This document shows positions 61,141 to 64,000 of a DNA stretch of 64,000 nucleotides, piece after piece. The first letter of the stretch is position 1, and every line of letters starts with the position of its first letter. The notes beneath the pieces are model-generated. The model worked only from the letters and a program-made list of their open reading frames with translations, did no database searches and had not been told where the DNA came from. Source of the stretch: Semisulcospira habei. Its lineage: Eukaryota > Mollusca > Gastropoda > Semisulcospiridae. The stretch lies in the NCBI GenBank assembly GCA_036245525.1, contig BTPG01000001.1, positions 176,191,664 to 176,255,663 of the forward strand, given 5' to 3'. Both the position numbers and the translations under genes were made by a program.

Positions 61141-62286
61141 ATCCAAGTACAGTTTCAAGATTCATATAGTAAATACTGTGAGCCTGCTTACAAAATTAGG
61201 AATGCCTACAACAGTCATTGAGAACAGGCTGAAAGCGCAGACATTGGATATCTTAGTATGTGTGCATGAAGCATTTCCAGAATGATGACAATACTAAAGA
61301 AAGTATTCTTTGAGCCCTTGCATGTTTTTTGTGTGTGCTCTTAGTGCTAATAACCATAAAAGATTTTGAAGAACAAAGGTAATGACATGAGTTTTCATGT
61401 AAAAAAAAGTTTGCTCCACGCCGAACTCGTGGACCCTGACCTGTCTGGTACCATATTACACGAAATAAAGTACCCGATAATAAAAGCTTCTATTTCTTTA
61501 TCATAATCCTCTGCAGTGATAAAGAGGAACACAATGACATAGTCATGATAGCACAACTGTCAGCAGGTTGCTTTTCTTTTACTGCATGTCTTTCTTGGAG
61601 TCTTATGTGTAAAAGGAATTGCAGAACACCACACGTTACATGGTACACACGGTACATTACTGTACCGACAGTTTAGATTCTTCTCAATGGGTAACAAGAT
61701 GAGGATTTCATCCCAGAGTCTACCATATGTTTGCATCTCATGTATTTTTTTTTTTTTTAGGAACATTCAAAGTTGTTCATTTTTTTAAGCTTATCCTTCT
61801 GATCAATTTCCCTCCTCTCTAAGCCAACCTCTGATCAACACGCACGCCGATGCACACAAATAAAGACGGACACATGGCGCTTCCCGCCATTAGTACGATT
61901 TGTGGGCTGATGTAGTGACTGGAATTCTGAAAAAGAAGAGTAGCACGAGCAACAAAATGACATATATAAGCTTAACGTTATGGCGTCGCTAGTCTCACAA
62001 CGCCATGTACACAGTGAGGAATTTGATGTTTCACATCACTCATCCCAAAGGGTTACAGCCTCTTCCACAGCTGACTGTTTTTATTCCACACAGTCTCTTC
62101 CAGGGCTGACTGTTTGATGGGAGTATATAGTATATCCAAAACTTGCAAAAATGAATTAATTATTATTCCAAAAAACTGAAGAGGTACAATGCTGGATTAT
62201 GAACTCATCCAATGTCTGTTTCGAAGCTAGCTATATCCAAACTTCCAAGTGAATAGAAAAACAGAAGATAGTGGTAGAAAACCCTT
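61141..62286. other. Non-coding host DNA
   Basis: No gene or clear repeat, except similarity of about 62170-62245 to a stretch near 26600-26660 (ACTCATCCAATGTCT and GCTAGCTATAT). Confidence 0.4.
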
Positions 62287-62475
62287 TAACTCATTCTACC
62301 CCATCACCGAAATCCCTAAATTTTGCTGTTGTCCTCTGAAGACTGCATTGCAGTGCAGGACACAGATCGACCATGATAGTTCAAGGGTGATGCCAGAAGC
62401 TATTCTGGTATCACCCTTGAACTATCATGGTCGATCTTTATCTTGCTGTGGTGTGTCTGGGGTAGAATGAATTAA
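62287..62475. mobile_element. MITE-like hairpin element
   Basis: Ends TTTAACTCATTCTACCCCA and its imperfect complement GGGGTAGAATGAATTAA enclose a strong inner stem: GATCGACCATGATAGTTCAA pairs with the segment ending 62437, about 33 bp each side around a 5-bp loop. No coding potential. A foldback MITE is the simplest reading. Confidence 0.6.
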
Positions 62476-62659
62476 AATAGAAACAAGGAACAACGTTTCT
62501 TTCACAGGAAACCCTAGCGGCAACAGTTTTACTACATTCCAAGTGAATAGAACAAAAATTATGGACTCAAATGTGGTTCAATTGACTTTCTATAAGCGGT
62601 CTTCTTAAAACAAACTGTCAGAGAGAGAGCTTTGTGTCAATTCATGTATAACAGGTACA

Positions 62660-63899
62660 TGTACAGCACCCCCATCTCCCTCTCTGTCTCGGCCAAAAAC
62701 CTTGGCGTTATCCTCGATTCCTCTCTTTCCATGACCAGCTTTGTTTCCGCCACAGCCCAGGCATGCTACTTCCACCTCCGCCGCATCAGTCAGATCAGAA
62801 AATACCTCACTACCGAAGCTGCGACCAAACTTGCTGTCTCTCTCATCCTATCTCGCATCGACTACTGCAACTCTCTCCTTTCCGGCCTCCCTCACTCCAC
62901 CACGTTCACTCTCCAGCGCGTCCAGAACAATGCTGCCCGCCTCGTCCTCAGAAAGAAAAAATCCGACCACATCACTCCCCTGCTCAAACTCCTTCACTGG
63001 CTTCCCCTCCCCCAACGCATCCAATACAAGATTCTGTCTCTCTGCTACAAATCCCTAAACAACTGCGCTCCCGCCTATCTCTCAAACTTACTTCACCCCT
63101 ACACTCCTCCCCGCTCCCTCCGCTCCGCCTCCTACCCCACCCAGGTCTGCCCTGGGGGACTTGGGTGGGGTTAACTACTTTTTAGTTCCCAGGGTCACCC
63201 AGGTCAGCCCCACAGGGTGGGTTTTTCCCTCTATTCTGGGGCATGTGTTTCTGTCTACCCTTGGTCCATTCACCTGTATTTGTCTTTTTAAAACTCTCCC
63301 AACTGTCTGCACTGTCTGTAGCTCTTGATATTGGATGTGTGTTGCTAAATGGTCTTAGCTTTATTTAGGCCCCATGGCGTAGGTTTATGTAACGTATTGG
63401 ACCGGCTGGCGACATACATTCAATATTCTGGGTTTTTTTTTTTTTTTTTTTTTTTTTCACAAGCAGTGCAGGCACGTCCTGAGAAAGCCTTGCTGCTGTC
63501 GGGACGTTAAGCAATGTACAATCTCAATCTCAATCTCCGCTCCGCCTCCGACCCTCTCCGCCTCCACATCCCCCGCACTAAACTCAGCACTTTCGGCCCC
63601 CGCTCCTTCTCAGTATACGGTCCATCCATCTGGAACACTCTCCCACTCTCTCTCCGTCAAAAACACTCTCTCCTCCTTCCAGTCTGCCCTCAAAACTCAC
63701 CTCTTTCAACAGTTCTAGCACTATACCACCACACTCCCCACCCTAAGCAGACTGTCATAATGTTTTTCACTATTTGTGGTTCGCGAGTCGTTGTCTAAAG
63801 CGTGCGATTGCGTGCGCGAGTTGTGAGTGCGCGCTTAGAGTTATAATTATTATAAGATAAGCGCATTATAAATACCGTAATTATTATTATTATTATTTA
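62660..63899 (+). mobile_element. CR1-like LINE, 5'-truncated, copy 2
   Basis: Encodes AKNLGVILDSSLSM, LSLILSRIDYCNSLLSGLP and LHWLPLPQRIQYKILSLC, the C-terminal region of the same LINE as 19938-21284. SINE S5 interrupts it after RSLRSAS, and it resumes at 63537 with LRSASDPLRLHIPRTKLS. The 3' end GCGCATTATAAATACCG plus (ATT)n matches copy 1. Confidence 0.75.
63133..63536 (+). mobile_element. SINE-like repeat S5, inserted in the LINE
   Basis: 404 bp, plus orientation, perfect 13-bp flanking duplication CCGCTCCGCCTCC (63120-63132 and 63537-63549). The tail is ATCTCAATCTCAATCT rather than pure AATC. It has a 25-base T run inside. Confidence 0.85.
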
Positions 63900-64000
63900 T
63901 GTATGAAGCTTTGCGTCAGTTCAGCAACAATGTGTGTCTAGTGCTTTTACGTCAGCATCACTATGTCGAGAATTCTTCGTTTTGACCTTTTTTCTGTGAT

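Noticed and set aside
1..64000. tRNA or rRNA genes
   Set aside because: I saw no convincing cloverleaf or conserved rRNA stretches; a dedicated scan was not possible.

Overview
The window looks like nuclear DNA of an invertebrate animal. A mollusc is my best guess from the mix of repeats, but the sequence does not prove it. It is dominated by three copies (A, B, C) of one family of large DNA elements of the Maverick/Polinton type, also called adintovirus-like. Each copy carries virus-like genes packed on both strands: protein-primed family B DNA polymerase, retrovirus-type integrase, FtsK/HerA-type packaging ATPase, a capsid protein of the Polinton major-capsid family, and about ten further proteins that recur in animal Polintons but have no assigned job. 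The rest is repeat-rich non-coding DNA.

Layout. 1-12994 is element A, cut by the left window edge, with its right terminus near 12994. A SINE interrupts the end of its capsid gene. 12995-27840 is host DNA with a decayed zinc-finger gene, two opposed copies of a hAT-like 1.28-kb repeat, three SINEs and a CR1-like LINE. 27847-60164 is element B, bounded by inverted repeats of about 1.35 kb and a perfect 6-bp duplication (CAACTG). B sits inside the reverse-transcriptase region of a Rex1-like LINE, whose two halves lie at about 26990-27840 and 60165-61140. Element C (42540-58416, 15.9 kb, inverted repeats of about 0.82 kb near-identical plus a diverged inner part) is inserted inside a B gene, splitting it in two. 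61141-64000 holds a hairpin MITE and another CR1-like LINE interrupted by a SINE.

Gene order. A and B share one order: two-helix membrane protein, 292-aa protein, 237-aa protein, 410-aa tail-anchored protein, 407-aa coiled-coil protein, capsid, ATPase, small protein, polymerase, integrase, then four small proteins. C has exactly the same genes in the same relative orientation, but circularly permuted: its ends fall between capsid and ATPase, and the A/B end point is an internal spacer. The copies are also mosaics, because the most similar pair changes from gene to gene.

Function. As known for Polintons, the integrase would insert the element, the polymerase would copy it from protein-primed ends, and the capsid protein and ATPase imply particle formation and DNA packaging. 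None of the three copies has every core gene intact. A has broken polymerase; B has shifted ATPase and integrase C-termini and one gene split by C; C has broken polymerase, integrase and capsid. No adenovirus-type maturation protease was found.
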